Shown in pieces: positions 16,434 through 25,808 of a DNA stretch of 64,000 bases. The stretch is from Clostridiales bacterium Firm_16. Its GTDB lineage: Bacteria; Bacillota; Clostridia; Saccharofermentanales; Saccharofermentanaceae. The first letter of the stretch is position 1. The number at the start of each line of letters is the position of its first letter. The notes beneath the pieces are model-generated. The model saw only the letters and a program-made list of their open reading frames with translations, ran no database searches and had not been told where the DNA came from. The stretch is taken from NCBI GenBank assembly GCA_001604185.1, contig LVAV01000043.1, forward strand, positions 1 through 64,000, given 5' to 3'. The translations under genes were made by a program, and so were the position numbers.

Positions 16434-18062
16434 TTATTTCATCTTGATCATGGAAGATTCCCAGCAATCCGGCTTCTCAACACCGAGGAGATCGGCGATG
16501 GTAGCTGCGATATTGGCAAGACCGTAGGAATCGGAATCAACAACCTCGTACTTATCCTTGTTCTCGGTATTATCGTAGAAGATGCACGGTACAGGATTCA
16601 GTGTGTGGCTTGTCTTTGCCTTGATACGACCGTCCTTATCAGCCTTCGGAGAACCGTCCTTAGCCAGTTCGTACATTTCTTCGGCATTACCGTGGTCAGC
16701 TGTGATGATCGCCATACCGCCGACAGCATCGATAGCCGGCAGGATTCTCTTGAGGGCGATATCTACGGACTCAACACCGATGACAGCAGACTCGAATACG
16801 CCGGTATGACCGACCATGTCGCCGTTCGGGAAGTTAACACGCATGAAAGGATACTTGTTCTCGGAGATCAGCTCAACCAGCTTATCTGTGATCTCAGCGG
16901 ACTTCATCCAAGGACGCTGCTCGAAAGGAACGATATCGGAAGGGATCTCGATGTACTCTTCCAGATCATCGTTGAACTTGCTGGAACGGTTACCGTTGAA
17001 GAAGTAAGTAACGTGACCGTACTTCTGTGTCTCGGAGATTGCCAGCTGGGCAATACCCTTGTTGGCCAGCAGTTCACCCAGTGTGTTGCGGATGACCGGC
17101 GGAGATACCAGGAACTTCTTCGGGATATGCAGGTCGCCGTCATACTCCAGCATACCGGCATAGTTAACCTGTGGAACACGTACACGGTCGAACTTGTCGA
17201 ACTCAGCACCGCTCTCGAAAGCAACGGTCAGCTCCTGGGCACGGTCGCCACGGAAGTTATAAAGGATCACGCTGTCGCCATCCTCGATGGTGCCGACAGG
17301 CTTACCGTTCTCGGCAATAACGAATGCCGGCAGATCCTGGTCAATAACGTTCGGGATCTCAGAACGAAATGTCTCGATGGCTTCTTTCGCTGTTGCGAAC
17401 TGTCTGCCCTCACCCAGAACGTGAGTCTTCCAGCCGGCTTCAACCATACCCCAGTTTGCGCCGTAACGGTCCATAGTGATGACCATACGTCCGCCACCGG
17501 AAGCAATGCGGTAATCGTGGGAAGCATCGGAAAGCTCAGCAAGCTTGGCTTCCAGCTGATCTACATACTGAAGTGCGGATGTCTCACCAACATCACGACC
17601 ATCCAGAAGGATGTGGATGCGTACTTTCTCTACGCCCTCTTCCTTCGCCTCATCCAGCATAGCCAGGAGGTGATCGATATGGGAGTGAACGTTACCATCG
17701 GAAAGAAGTCCGACGAAATGCATGGTGCCACCCTTCTTTGCATCCGCTACGAGGGACTGCCATACTTCGCTCTGGTACATAGACTTGCTGGCCAGAGACT
17801 CAGAAACAAGCTTTGCACCCTGGCTGTATACCTGGCCTGCACCGATCGCGTTGTGACCAACCTCGGAGTTACCCATATCACCGTCAGAAGGAAGTCCTAC
17901 TGCGGTACCGTGTGCCTTCAGTTTCTGCATCGGATATTTCTTCATGCAGTTGTCGAGGATCGGCTTCTTGGCGCCGGTTACGGCGTTACCTGTCTCGATG
18001 TCTTTGATTCCTACGCCATCCATGATGATCAGGACGACTGGGCCTTTGTAAGATGTACTCAT
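16434..18062 (-). CDS. gpmI: 2,3-bisphosphoglycerate-independent phosphoglycerate mutase
   Basis: GpmI interconverts 3- and 2-phosphoglycerate in glycolysis using two manganese ions. The 542-residue product has the alkaline-phosphatase-like metal site LIIMDGVGI (Asp near residue 13), the catalytic serine in GNSEVGHNAIGAG (about 64-76), and metal ligands in MVGHTG and ITADHGNAEEM. Length is slightly above the usual 510. The start at 18062 follows AAGGAG; an in-frame start 11 codons upstream has no site. It lies between two VanW paralogues and sits right behind a terminator hairpin with almost no room for its own promoter. Confidence 0.97.
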   Translation of the reverse strand: MSTSYKGPVVLIIMDGVGIKDIETGNAVTGAKKPILDNCMKKYPMQKLKAHGTAVGLPSDGDMGNSEVGHNAIGAGQVYSQGAKLVSESLASKSMYQSEVWQSLVADAKKGGTMHFVGLLSDGNVHSHIDHLLAMLDEAKEEGVEKVRIHILLDGRDVGETSALQYVDQLEAKLAELSDASHDYRIASGGGRMVITMDRYGANWGMVEAGWKTHVLGEGRQFATAKEAIETFRSEIPNVIDQDLPAFVIAENGKPVGTIEDGDSVILYNFRGDRAQELTVAFESGAEFDKFDRVRVPQVNYAGMLEYDGDLHIPKKFLVSPPVIRNTLGELLANKGIAQLAISETQKYGHVTYFFNGNRSSKFNDDLEEYIEIPSDIVPFEQRPWMKSAEITDKLVELISENKYPFMRVNFPNGDMVGHTGVFESAVIGVESVDIALKRILPAIDAVGGMAIITADHGNAEEMYELAKDGSPKADKDGRIKAKTSHTLNPVPCIFYDNTENKDKYEVVDSDSYGLANIAATIADLLGVEKPDCWESSMIKMK

Positions 18063-18084
18063 ATTACTGCTCTCCTTTTCTATT

Positions 18085-18120
18085 AAAAGGGGCACAACTC
18101 TTTAGCTAAGACTTGTGCCC
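18085..18120 (-). terminator. Terminator or attenuator between the second VanW gene and gpmI
   Basis: On the minus strand gggcacaa (18120-18113) pairs with ttgtgccc (18097-18090), with more pairing inside, followed by CTTTT. It lies only about 25 bases before the gpmI start. gpmI transcription may therefore depend on read-through here. Confidence 0.7.
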
Positions 18121-18161
18121 TCTATTTACTGTGTCAGAACTTGTCGACTCGGCGACCGCGC

Positions 18162-20057
18162 TCACTCGGCAGGGGCATCTTCTCCACCGCCATCAGACGG
18201 AGCCGGTGTTTCGGAAGGTGCCGGTGTCTCAGATGGTGCCGGCGTCTCAGAAGGTGCTGGTGTCTCGGACGGAGCCGGCGTCTCAGATGGTGCCGGTGTC
18301 TCAGATGGTGCCGGCGTCTCAGAAGGAGCCGGTGTCTCAGACGGAGCCGGAGTCTCAGATGGTGCCGGCGTCTCAGAAGGTGCCGGTGTCTCGGACGGTG
18401 CCTGCGTCTCGGACGGTGCCTGCGTCTCAGACGGTGCCTGAGTATCAGACGGTGCTTGCGTCTCAGAAGTTTCCTGTGTCTCAGACGGCGGTACATATCC
18501 ATCCGGCGGAGTTACCGCGCCCGTCTTCGGATCCATCTTGTAGATCGTGCCATCCGGACCTCTGGTGCCGACGATGACTCTGGCGTATACGAACGGATAC
18601 TCGGTCTTCAGTTCCTTACGACTGATCTCGTTGCCGTCCTTATCGTAAGTAACGATATATGCAATTGCAATCTTGTGGTTATGAGAACCACGGTCTCTGT
18701 TCACGGTACCGACCGGAAGAGAAGAATCAGCGATGTATTCAACATGGGACGGAGCTTCGTCTACCAGATATCCGCCACCGAAGAAGCTGATCTTCTGACC
18801 GTCCGGAAGAAGTCTTCCGTAGATCTCAACCGTTACCCAGCGGTCTGCATAGTAAGCATGCAGGGCGATCGGGTATTCGGTGTTATTAGTAAATCTGAAG
18901 TTCTTACCACCCCAGGTAACTGTTGCGTCTGTACCGCCATCAACATAATCACTCGGGTAAGTGTGGGCATTTCTCTCATCAACCTGGAGATCTGCCTCAA
19001 TAACACTCTGGTAGATCATGGTGTTGGCCTGGCAGATACCGCCGCCGTACTCCGGACGGGTCTTACCGTCGTAGATACCCGGAGCTTCCTTGTAACCCTT
19101 CTCCGGTGTTCTCTCACCGATGTAGGCGTTAAAGTCGAACTGCTCACCCGGCTGGAGAACCAGACCGTTCAGCTTCTCACATACCAGGCGGATATTTGTA
19201 TTTCTGTTAGCGTTATCCTTCGTCTTGGAACCGTTGGAAGAGATCTTACCGAGGTTCGCACGGAGGAAATCTGCAGAGGTCTTCGGCTCAACTACAGTCA
19301 GCTCAACCGGGATCACTGCCTTGTACTCTTCTTTCTCGAAAGCGGAATTGACATCTGCGATGGCCTTATCCACATTTACAGACTGGCCGTTGGAAGATTC
19401 TTCAATGATGAACTGCAGAGCATCCACATCAAAACCTGTTGCATGGGCTTCTACCGGCTCCTTATTGAAGGAATCCAGAGCTTCGTGCGTCAGATTGCTG
19501 ACGTTGTCATATCCGATGGTGAATGTGGAAGTATATTCCTTCGGAGTCTTCTTAAGTGCGGTGATGAGATCGTAACGCTCCTTCAGGCCTTCTACGCCTT
19601 CCAGCGGACTGGTCTTGGCATAGCTGAAAGCTTCGGTCAGGACTTCATCGATGTTCGATGCCAGGGACATGCCCTCGGTCTTCATCTTTACCAGATCATT
19701 GCCAACCTGGAACTGGATGTCTACCATATCGTCGACCTTCTTCTCACGGGTCTCTTTGAACATGGCCTTTGCTTCGTCGAGAGTCTTGTTGGAAACATCG
19801 ACACCGTCGACCTTGATGCCCTGGTAGAACTTGTCGTAGTTAACTTCTGCCGCTAATTCGTCAGCAGTATATTCAACCTGGATTCCGTTAAGATCGGTAA
19901 CCGTATACTTCGTCTCGAAGAAACGGTCCACTTCTTTCTTGAAAAACTGGGTATACAAAATCGTGCCCGTCAGACCAAGGACCAAAAGCACAGTAACCGT
20001 AGCCACGATACCCGTAGTTATCTTTTTCTTTCTTCTTCTTGCAGCGTTCTTCTTCAT
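18162..20057 (-). CDS. VanW family membrane-anchored protein with a hexapeptide-repeat tail (copy 2)
   Basis: The 631-residue protein repeats the layout of copy 1: basic N-terminus, membrane span (about 15-37), PG_binding_4-like region, and a VanW domain with EYGGGICQANTMIYQSV. The two paralogues match over most of their length, including the KMDPKTGAV motif. Copy 2 then adds about 105 residues, mainly 15 tandem six-residue units (SETPAP or SETQAP), ending SDGGGEDAPAE. Such Pro/Ser/Thr/Glu tails are usually extended wall spacers and are prone to length change. With a short cytoplasmic N-terminus and one span, the repeat tail should be outside the cell. It has its own promoter and is divergent from the sugar transferase. 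Confidence 0.9.
   Translation of the reverse strand: MKKNAARRRKKKITTGIVATVTVLLVLGLTGTILYTQFFKKEVDRFFETKYTVTDLNGIQVEYTADELAAEVNYDKFYQGIKVDGVDVSNKTLDEAKAMFKETREKKVDDMVDIQFQVGNDLVKMKTEGMSLASNIDEVLTEAFSYAKTSPLEGVEGLKERYDLITALKKTPKEYTSTFTIGYDNVSNLTHEALDSFNKEPVEAHATGFDVDALQFIIEESSNGQSVNVDKAIADVNSAFEKEEYKAVIPVELTVVEPKTSADFLRANLGKISSNGSKTKDNANRNTNIRLVCEKLNGLVLQPGEQFDFNAYIGERTPEKGYKEAPGIYDGKTRPEYGGGICQANTMIYQSVIEADLQVDERNAHTYPSDYVDGGTDATVTWGGKNFRFTNNTEYPIALHAYYADRWVTVEIYGRLLPDGQKISFFGGGYLVDEAPSHVEYIADSSLPVGTVNRDRGSHNHKIAIAYIVTYDKDGNEISRKELKTEYPFVYARVIVGTRGPDGTIYKMDPKTGAVTPPDGYVPPSETQETSETQAPSDTQAPSETQAPSETQAPSETPAPSETPAPSETPAPSETPAPSETPAPSETPAPSETPAPSETPAPSETPAPSETPAPSETPAPSDGGGEDAPAE
18198..18467 (-). 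repeat. Fifteen tandem 18-bp units encoding SETPAP/SETQAP
   Basis: Fifteen in-frame 18-base units encode the C-terminal tail of the second VanW protein. The units nearest the stop are all SETPAP (11 copies). The four upstream units end QAP, one of them SDTQAP. Units differ mostly at third positions (gaa/gat, ggt/gga), so the array is neither brand-new nor uniform. Confidence 0.92.
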
Positions 20058-20099
20058 GCCGTCACAACCCTTTTCTTGTCTTTCTTATACACCATAAAA

Positions 20100-20128
20100 A
20101 GATTACAACAGTATTGTATCAGTTTCAA
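20100..20128 (-). promoter_or_regulatory. Promoter of the second VanW gene
   Basis: On the minus strand TTGAAA (20128-20123) and TAATCT (20105-20100) are separated by exactly 17 bases, 42 bases upstream of the gene. Confidence 0.6.
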
Positions 20129-20216
20129 GGGAAAAACCGTTCAATTTTACACACAAAATCTAGCACTTTTTTCCCCTGTTTTTGTACCTTCGGCTGATTT
20201 TCGACGGTAATTGACG

Positions 20217-20251
20217 TATAATATATTCAGGTAAATTTTTGCTTACCTGAA
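20217..20251 (+). promoter_or_regulatory. Promoter -10 and 5' hairpin of the sugar transferase gene
   Basis: A perfect TATAAT lies at 20217-20222. A nine-pair inverted repeat TTCAGGTAA...TTACCTGAA (20226-20251) begins about where transcription should start. It may be an operator or a stabilising 5' stem. The -35 region is weak. A ribosome site (AGGAG) precedes the ATG at 20287. Confidence 0.6.
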
Positions 20252-20286
20252 CAAACGCCGATAAATGCGGGATTTTAGGAGTTTAC

Positions 20287-21783
20287 ATGCACACTTCACA
20301 TCGTTTTACGAAGGCTCACGCTTTCAAGATTTTATACTTTTTTGTCGTGATCCTTCTGGTCAATCTGTCCTATGTCTGGACTTTCTATCTGTTGAGTGTC
20401 ACCCATGTCACTCCCATCTATAAGGAGAACATTCAGGCGTACATCGCCCTGATCCCTGTGATCAGTATCTCTTCCTTAATTCTCGCCGACGCCCTGCATC
20501 TTTCCAGGTTCTTTCGCAAGAAGCCCTGGAACATCTTCTCCCAGACCATCTACTTCGTTGTCCTGGAGACCATGGTCACCACCACCGCGAAGGATATGCT
20601 CCTGCAGCGTGCTTTCCCGCGAAGCGTACAGATCTTCAGTGTTATCATCATGTTCGCCGTGATCTCTTTCTGGTCGGGCCTGTGCCTGCATCTGAGCCAT
20701 AAGCTTTATGAGAAGAACCGTCTCGTGATCATCGGCGGTTCCCTGACTTCCGCCAAGCTCATGCGTGACAAGATCATGCCGGTTCTGCACCGCTATGACC
20801 TGGAACTGACCGATACTTTCCAGTATTCGGACCGCATCGGTATCCGAAATGCCATCATGTCCCAGTCGGAAGTCTTCATCTGTCCGGATGTTCCGGATGA
20901 AGTCAAGTCAGACATCATCCTGCAGTGCGCACGCAAGGACACTGTCGCCTACATGGTACCACAGTACTACGAGATCTCCCTTTACAAGTCCAGGATCATC
21001 AACTTTGACGACCTGATGGTCTTCCTGGTAGACCGTATGTCCCTGAAGTTCGAGCAGCGTGTTCTGAAGCGTATCGAGGACATTCTCCTTTCCGTGATCG
21101 CCCTGATCCTGGCCTCTCCTTTCCTGCTGGTCTCCGCGATCCTCATCAAGTGCACATCCAAGGGAAGCGTCATCTACCGTCAGGAGAGACTGACCATAGA
21201 CAAGCGTTCCTACTTTATCTACAAACTTCGCACCATGTATAACGATGCCGAAGTCAAGACCGGCCCGGTCATCTCCGGTGCCAACGATCCGCGTGTCACA
21301 CCTGTCGGCCGTTTCCTGCGCCGCTCCAAGCTGGACGAAGTCCCGCAGTTCATCAATGTCCTCAAGGGTGAGATGAGCGTCGTCGGTCCCCGTTCCGAGC
21401 GTCCGGACTTCGTAGAGAAGTTCGAAGCTGAGATCCCGGGTTATGACCAGCGTTTCGCCGTCAAGGCCGGTATCACAGGCCTGGCCCAGGTCGTAGGAAG
21501 CTACGATACTTCCGCTCAGGACAAGCTTCGTTACGATCTTCTTTACATCAAGAATTTCTCCGTGATCGAGGATATCAAGGTCATCCTGCATACCTTCCGC
21601 GTCATCTTCACGCCGAAGCTTTATAAGCGCTCCTTCAGCGAGAACGTGGAGCAGTACGCGCCTTCCGCTACCCGCGCCGAGATCCGTGAGATCAAGAAGA
21701 AGAGACGCCGCAAGGCCAAGGAAGCTGAGGCTTCTTCCGACTCCGACAAGAAAGAAAGCGCCGGCGAAACCGACCGGATCTGA
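20287..21783 (+). CDS. Initiating polyprenyl sugar-phosphate transferase
   Basis: This 498-residue membrane enzyme should transfer a sugar-1-phosphate from a nucleotide sugar to undecaprenyl phosphate, the first step of surface glycan synthesis. It has the WcaJ/WbaP layout: four to five N-terminal membrane spans (about 15-140), a middle nucleotide-binding-like domain, a re-entrant hydrophobic helix (about 255-285) and the catalytic bacterial sugar transferase domain ([47 protein letters not shown]). The C-terminus is a Lys/Arg/Glu-rich tail. It faces the glycosyltransferase genes convergently. The sugar it uses cannot be read from sequence. Confidence 0.92.
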   Translation: MHTSHRFTKAHAFKILYFFVVILLVNLSYVWTFYLLSVTHVTPIYKENIQAYIALIPVISISSLILADALHLSRFFRKKPWNIFSQTIYFVVLETMVTTTAKDMLLQRAFPRSVQIFSVIIMFAVISFWSGLCLHLSHKLYEKNRLVIIGGSLTSAKLMRDKIMPVLHRYDLELTDTFQYSDRIGIRNAIMSQSEVFICPDVPDEVKSDIILQCARKDTVAYMVPQYYEISLYKSRIINFDDLMVFLVDRMSLKFEQRVLKRIEDILLSVIALILASPFLLVSAILIKCTSKGSVIYRQERLTIDKRSYFIYKLRTMYNDAEVKTGPVISGANDPRVTPVGRFLRRSKLDEVPQFINVLKGEMSVVGPRSERPDFVEKFEAEIPGYDQRFAVKAGITGLAQVVGSYDTSAQDKLRYDLLYIKNFSVIEDIKVILHTFRVIFTPKLYKRSFSENVEQYAPSATRAEIREIKKKRRRKAKEAEASSDSDKKESAGETDRI

Positions 21784-21845
21784 TCCTCCTGTCGGGATAT
21801 GCCCGCGCCCTACTATGCAAAAGCTCTATTTCACGAGTGTATCGT

Positions 21846-23039
21846 TTATAGTTCGATCAGCCACTCCAGTCTGTGCATGATGTCATCCCAGTCATACTGG
21901 CTGAAGCAGTAGTATTCTCCGTTTCTGCCAATGATCTCTCTTTCCGTCGGATGGGATACGAGATAGTCCACACAGGCTTCAAATTCTTTCTCATCGTGAT
22001 AGAAAAGACCGCCGTTCGAGACCAGACAATGGTCCTTCAGGGTACCGCACACGCCGTTGACCAGTACAGGATGCTTGAGTGCGAAGCTTTCCAGCACCGC
22101 GATCGACAAGCTCTCGAACATGGAAGGCAGCACCAGGAACATGGCGCCCTTGATGGCCGCATATTTATCGTTCTCCGACACGAAGCCCAACGGAAAAACT
22201 TCATTCGAAGCCTCCGCGTTCATAGCGTTTTTGCCGATGAGGACCAACGGAACCGGGGATTTGCCGGCAGCTCTTCTCTTCTCGTTATAACTTTTCAGGT
22301 AAGTAAGAAGATCCTTGCAGCCCTTGTTTACATCCACGCGTCCGGCATAGACGATGTACTCCTGCGGGATCGCATAACGATGGCGGAAGCCTTCCATATC
22401 GATATTCTCCGGGATCGTGACACCACAGCCGCCGATGGCGCTGGGGATACGCTGGGTCCCGAAGACCTCATTCACCAGTTTCTGCTCGCTTCTGGAATTG
22501 AAGAACATGGCCTTCACGTTCCGGAACACCTGCTGGAACGTCGGGATATGCAGATACGGCTCGTCGTGGGCCGTGGGGATCAGGATCGCCTTCTCCGCAA
22601 CCTTCGGCACACCATATACGGTGGTGTAGTAAAGGTAGGTCATGAAGAGAAATGCCGAATACTCGTCTTTGCTCGCCTCCAGGGCCGCGATCAGCTTCGG
22701 GCAGTACGGTCCCTGCATACGGAACCAGTTGTCGAGGAAAGCCTCGTCGAAATGGGCATTTCCGCGGTCCAGTTTCTGCAGGAGTTCTCGGTGGATCTTA
22801 CCGAACTCCACCAGTTCCCGCTCCTCTTCGTTGGGAAAACGCAGGATCTTCACGCCGTTGAGGGAATCTTCTCCCTCCGGATATTCATTCTTCCAGCTCT
22901 GGTAGTCCCGGGCACAGGTCGTAAAAACCGTGACCTCATAATGCTTCGTCAGGCGCTCGGCATAGAGCCGTGCTTCCAGCTCCGCACCGCCGTTGACCTC
23001 CTCGCCGTATCTTTGCACCACCACTGCTACTTTCTTCAT
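21846..23039 (-). CDS. GT4-family glycosyltransferase
   Basis: This 397-residue GT-B fold enzyme probably adds a sugar to the surface polymer at the cytoplasmic face. It has the N-terminal acceptor loop VVQRYGEEVNGGAE and a C-terminal donor domain with YAGRVDVNKGC and the EX7E-type region MFESLSIAVLESFA. It overlaps the preceding gene by four bases (ATGA) and is last in the run manC-coiled-coil gene-three glycosyltransferases. Donor and linkage are unknown; mannose or D-rhamnose is suggested by the pathway genes nearby. Confidence 0.88.
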   Translation of the reverse strand: MKKVAVVVQRYGEEVNGGAELEARLYAERLTKHYEVTVFTTCARDYQSWKNEYPEGEDSLNGVKILRFPNEEERELVEFGKIHRELLQKLDRGNAHFDEAFLDNWFRMQGPYCPKLIAALEASKDEYSAFLFMTYLYYTTVYGVPKVAEKAILIPTAHDEPYLHIPTFQQVFRNVKAMFFNSRSEQKLVNEVFGTQRIPSAIGGCGVTIPENIDMEGFRHRYAIPQEYIVYAGRVDVNKGCKDLLTYLKSYNEKRRAAGKSPVPLVLIGKNAMNAEASNEVFPLGFVSENDKYAAIKGAMFLVLPSMFESLSIAVLESFALKHPVLVNGVCGTLKDHCLVSNGGLFYHDEKEFEACVDYLVSHPTEREIIGRNGEYYCFSQYDWDDIMHRLEWLIEL

Positions 23040-24121
23040 GTATGTTCCTCACTTCCCAGCCAGGGTCCGAGTACGTCCCACAGCTGCGCCTTCACGCGTT
23101 CTGTCTCGAACCGCGCGAGTTCGGTCTTCATGTTGTTCTTCAGTTCCTCCCGGAGTTCCTCGTTGCTCACCATCTCATGGAGCACCGCCGCTGCCTTCGC
23201 CGGATCTTTGCCGGACAGAAGGATGCCGCCCCGGCCCATGGTCTCGCCGATGGCGCCATAGTCCGCCGCCAGTACCGGCAGGTCGAAAAGGAACGACTCC
23301 ACGACAGGCACGCAGAAACCTTCGTGTTCACTCATGATGAGGAACACCTTCGCGGTCTTATAGAACGCCAGGATCTCGGCAAAAGACGTATGTCCCGGGA
23401 TGATCACCTGGTCCGAAAGTCCCAGTTTCTCCACATAGGACACGATCCGGTCTTTATATAGCTCGGTGCCTGTAGCCGATCCCGCCAGGATCAGGCGGGC
23501 GGAAGCATCGTAGTTCTTCACGTATTCAGAGAACACGGAGACGATATCTTCCTGGCACTTATTCGGAGACATTCTTCCCACAAAAAGGATATTCGTGCGT
23601 CCGTCGGACAGTTCCTGCAGACGCTTCGGATCCGGCGCCTGGGTATAGTCGGAAAAAGGCATCAGGATCGGGATCACATGAGGTTTCGGGAAGCCCCACT
23701 CCTCCAGTTCACGGGCGTTATAGGACGACACCGTGATCGCCAGATCTACGGATGATGCCATTTTGGCCGCCTGTAGTCTTCCATCTTCCGCGCCGGAAGT
23801 CAAGCCGGAATTATACTGACGGAAGAACTTGGCCGGTGTGATATTGTGGTACACCACCGCCTTCTTGTTCGGAAGTCCCGCGAACCAGTCATTCATGTCA
23901 TCACCGGTAGAAAGATGGAGCAGGATCCGGTCGTCGGGACGGATCTCTTTCTTGGCTTTCTCCAGTTTGATTACATCGTTACTGCCCTTGAGGTGATTGA
24001 AACGGGCGCTGATGTAGTTCTCTACACCCTTCTCGGTAAAAAGCGCCGCCATGGCCAGGCAGTCATTGCTGACCGCATCACCATAGGAGATGGTAGAGAG
24101 AAACTGCCATACCCGACTCAT
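23036..24121 (-). CDS. GT4-family glycosyltransferase
   Basis: The 361-residue product is a retaining GT-B glycosyltransferase with the donor-site signature MSEHEGFCVPVVES (about 265-278) and NILFVGRMSPNKCQED. Its start, ISYGDAVSNDC, resembles that of the next gene upstream (WNKGDAVGNEV), and the two share most motifs, so they are paralogues from a local duplication. It begins two bases after that gene ends. Likely builds successive sugars of one chain. Confidence 0.88.
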   Translation of the reverse strand: MSRVWQFLSTISYGDAVSNDCLAMAALFTEKGVENYISARFNHLKGSNDVIKLEKAKKEIRPDDRILLHLSTGDDMNDWFAGLPNKKAVVYHNITPAKFFRQYNSGLTSGAEDGRLQAAKMASSVDLAITVSSYNARELEEWGFPKPHVIPILMPFSDYTQAPDPKRLQELSDGRTNILFVGRMSPNKCQEDIVSVFSEYVKNYDASARLILAGSATGTELYKDRIVSYVEKLGLSDQVIIPGHTSFAEILAFYKTAKVFLIMSEHEGFCVPVVESFLFDLPVLAADYGAIGETMGRGGILLSGKDPAKAAAVLHEMVSNEELREELKNNMKTELARFETERVKAQLWDVLGPWLGSEEHT

Positions 24122-24123
24122 GC

Positions 24124-25197
24124 TTACGCTCCTTGTACATTCTGGAAGGTCTTGATCGATGCCAGCATCTGCGGCAGGATCTTCTCCGGATCGAACTTGT
24201 CCAGCTGTTCCTTCTGCCTGTTACGAATCTCAGCCTTCAGATCTTCGTCCCGGATGACGGCATCCATAAGGGCCGCTACCTTGGCCGGATCCTTATCGGT
24301 AAAGCAGATACCGCCGTCCCCCAGCGTCGCCGGGACTGCGCAGGCCGAATAAGCCAGCACCGGCACCTGGAATACCATGGATTCCAGAAGCGGCACGCAG
24401 AAGCCCTCGTGCTCACTCATGCACAGGAAGAGATCCGCACGCTTGTAGTAAGCCAGGATATCGGCGAAAGGACAGTGTGCCCGGAATACCACATCCTTGA
24501 AGTGGTTGTCCCGGCAGAAGTTGTGAAGCTTGTTGACGTACAAAGTCATGTCGTCGTTGCCCACCAGGATCAGACGGCTTCTCTCGTTATAGCGGGATTT
24601 ATACTCCGCGAAAGCCGAGATGATATCCTCCAGGCACTTGTTCGGCACCATACGGCCGACGAAAAGAATATTGGTATATCCGTCAGACAGAGAGTCAACC
24701 AGGCTCTGGTCGGCTGCCTGCTTATAGTCTTCGAAAGCGATCAGAAGCGGCATCTCGGATACATTCTTATATCCCAGAGCCACCAGCTCATCGGCATTAT
24801 ACCGGGAATCCGCCCAGGCTGCATCGAAGATCTTCGCACCTTCCTGCAACTGCTGACGGGCCTTCACTGCCGTCTTGGACGAAAGCTTATCGTAGGGAGC
24901 GAAGAATTCCCCCGGTGTGATGTTGTGGTAGATGATGATCTTCTTACAGGGGAAAGCCTTGATCTTTCTCCAGATCAGGTCCGGTGTGATCCAGGCCAGG
25001 TGGAACAGCAGAAGGTCATCTTCCTTCACCATAGACTCGAAATCGTCGAAAAGCACCGCTCCGGGCTGGCTGTGTACCGGCTGGGACTTGACCACCAGAT
25101 TCTCGATCCCGCTGTTGCTCAGATACCGGCTGATGGCCCGGACTTCATTTCCTACGGCATCGCCCTTGTTCCAGGTCTGGATGTACTGATAGATCAT
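24124..25197 (-). CDS. GT4-family glycosyltransferase
   Basis: The 357-residue product is paralogous to the 361-residue enzyme downstream. Shared features are the GDAVGN acceptor motif, HNITPGEFFAPY, NILFVGRMVPNKC and MSEHEGFCVPLLES. The ATG overlaps the stop of the coiled-coil gene by four bases, with GGAGGAG as ribosome site. It should act at the cytoplasmic membrane surface on a lipid-linked glycan. Its exact sugar is not known. Confidence 0.88.
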   Translation of the reverse strand: MIYQYIQTWNKGDAVGNEVRAISRYLSNSGIENLVVKSQPVHSQPGAVLFDDFESMVKEDDLLLFHLAWITPDLIWRKIKAFPCKKIIIYHNITPGEFFAPYDKLSSKTAVKARQQLQEGAKIFDAAWADSRYNADELVALGYKNVSEMPLLIAFEDYKQAADQSLVDSLSDGYTNILFVGRMVPNKCLEDIISAFAEYKSRYNERSRLILVGNDDMTLYVNKLHNFCRDNHFKDVVFRAHCPFADILAYYKRADLFLCMSEHEGFCVPLLESMVFQVPVLAYSACAVPATLGDGGICFTDKDPAKVAALMDAVIRDEDLKAEIRNRQKEQLDKFDPEKILPQMLASIKTFQNVQGA

Positions 25198-25787
25198 GCA
25201 TTCTCCTCCGGACCATTCTGGCTTTCTTTCGGCTTGGCGAGATTACGGGAAGATAAGGCCCCGCTCAGTTCCTCAATGCGGTTCTCCAGCTCGGCAATAC
25301 GCGCATTCGCCTTAGCCAGTTCTTTTTCCGCTTTCTCGGCGGAATCACGGTCACTGCGGTTGATCTTGGCCAGCAGATGCAGCATCTCCTGGTTAGCCCG
25401 CACCATGTCGTTATTGTAGTTGATCTGGGCATAAAGATATCTTCTGGACGGCCAGCACACCACCTTGAGAAAAGCTCTCTTGATGGCGCTTCGTGTCTTA
25501 CTTACCGGCGGGTTATGGGTCACCGTGATGATGTCCGAAGTCTTGGAAGCATGGGCCAGATAGGCGCTGATGGCATCCATACACTCGGATTTACCGGATT
25601 CTCGGGTATCCAGTGTCGAATCCATCTTCACTCCCAGATCTTCCATGACAGAGACCACATCCACATTGAAGGAATCGGTCTCCTCGAAGATCTTCTTATA
25701 ATCCTTGGAAGCCTGGGGGGCCTCCTGTGCGACTTTCTCCAGTTTGTCCTGCCATACGGCATTACTTACGAAAGGCTTCTCACCCAT
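25194..25787 (-). CDS. Coiled-coil protein of the glycan cluster, unknown role
   Basis: The 197-residue protein has an acidic N-terminal part, an amphipathic basic/hydrophobic helix at about 98-120 (KRAFLKVVCWPSRRYLYAQ) and a long coiled coil at about 121-178 (EKELAKANARIAELENRIEEL). The helix and the start of the coil resemble residues 87-110 of the methyltransferase at 32596-33657 (RRLFRKIMCPIIQPLLDDQN). No enzyme motif is present. Its place between manC and three glycosyltransferases, with a four-base overlap, suggests a scaffold or chain-length helper at the membrane. That role is inference. Confidence 0.8.
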   Translation of the reverse strand: MGEKPFVSNAVWQDKLEKVAQEAPQASKDYKKIFEETDSFNVDVVSVMEDLGVKMDSTLDTRESGKSECMDAISAYLAHASKTSDIITVTHNPPVSKTRSAIKRAFLKVVCWPSRRYLYAQINYNNDMVRANQEMLHLLAKINRSDRDSAEKAEKELAKANARIAELENRIEELSGALSSRNLAKPKESQNGPEENA

Positions 25788-25808
25788 TTCCTATCCTCCT
25801 GATCCGGC

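Noticed and set aside
18198-18467. CRISPR-like array
   Set aside because: Units are directly adjacent 18-mers without spacers and are in frame within a protein gene.
18115-19856. Arg/Cys-rich and Val/Ser-rich frames over the second VanW gene
   Set aside because: They are alternative readings of the 18-base repeats on the opposite strand.
14592-20057. Vancomycin-resistance cluster because of VanW proteins
   Set aside because: No ligase, VanH, VanX or two-component genes are present; VanW proteins of this layout are common in Clostridia without resistance.
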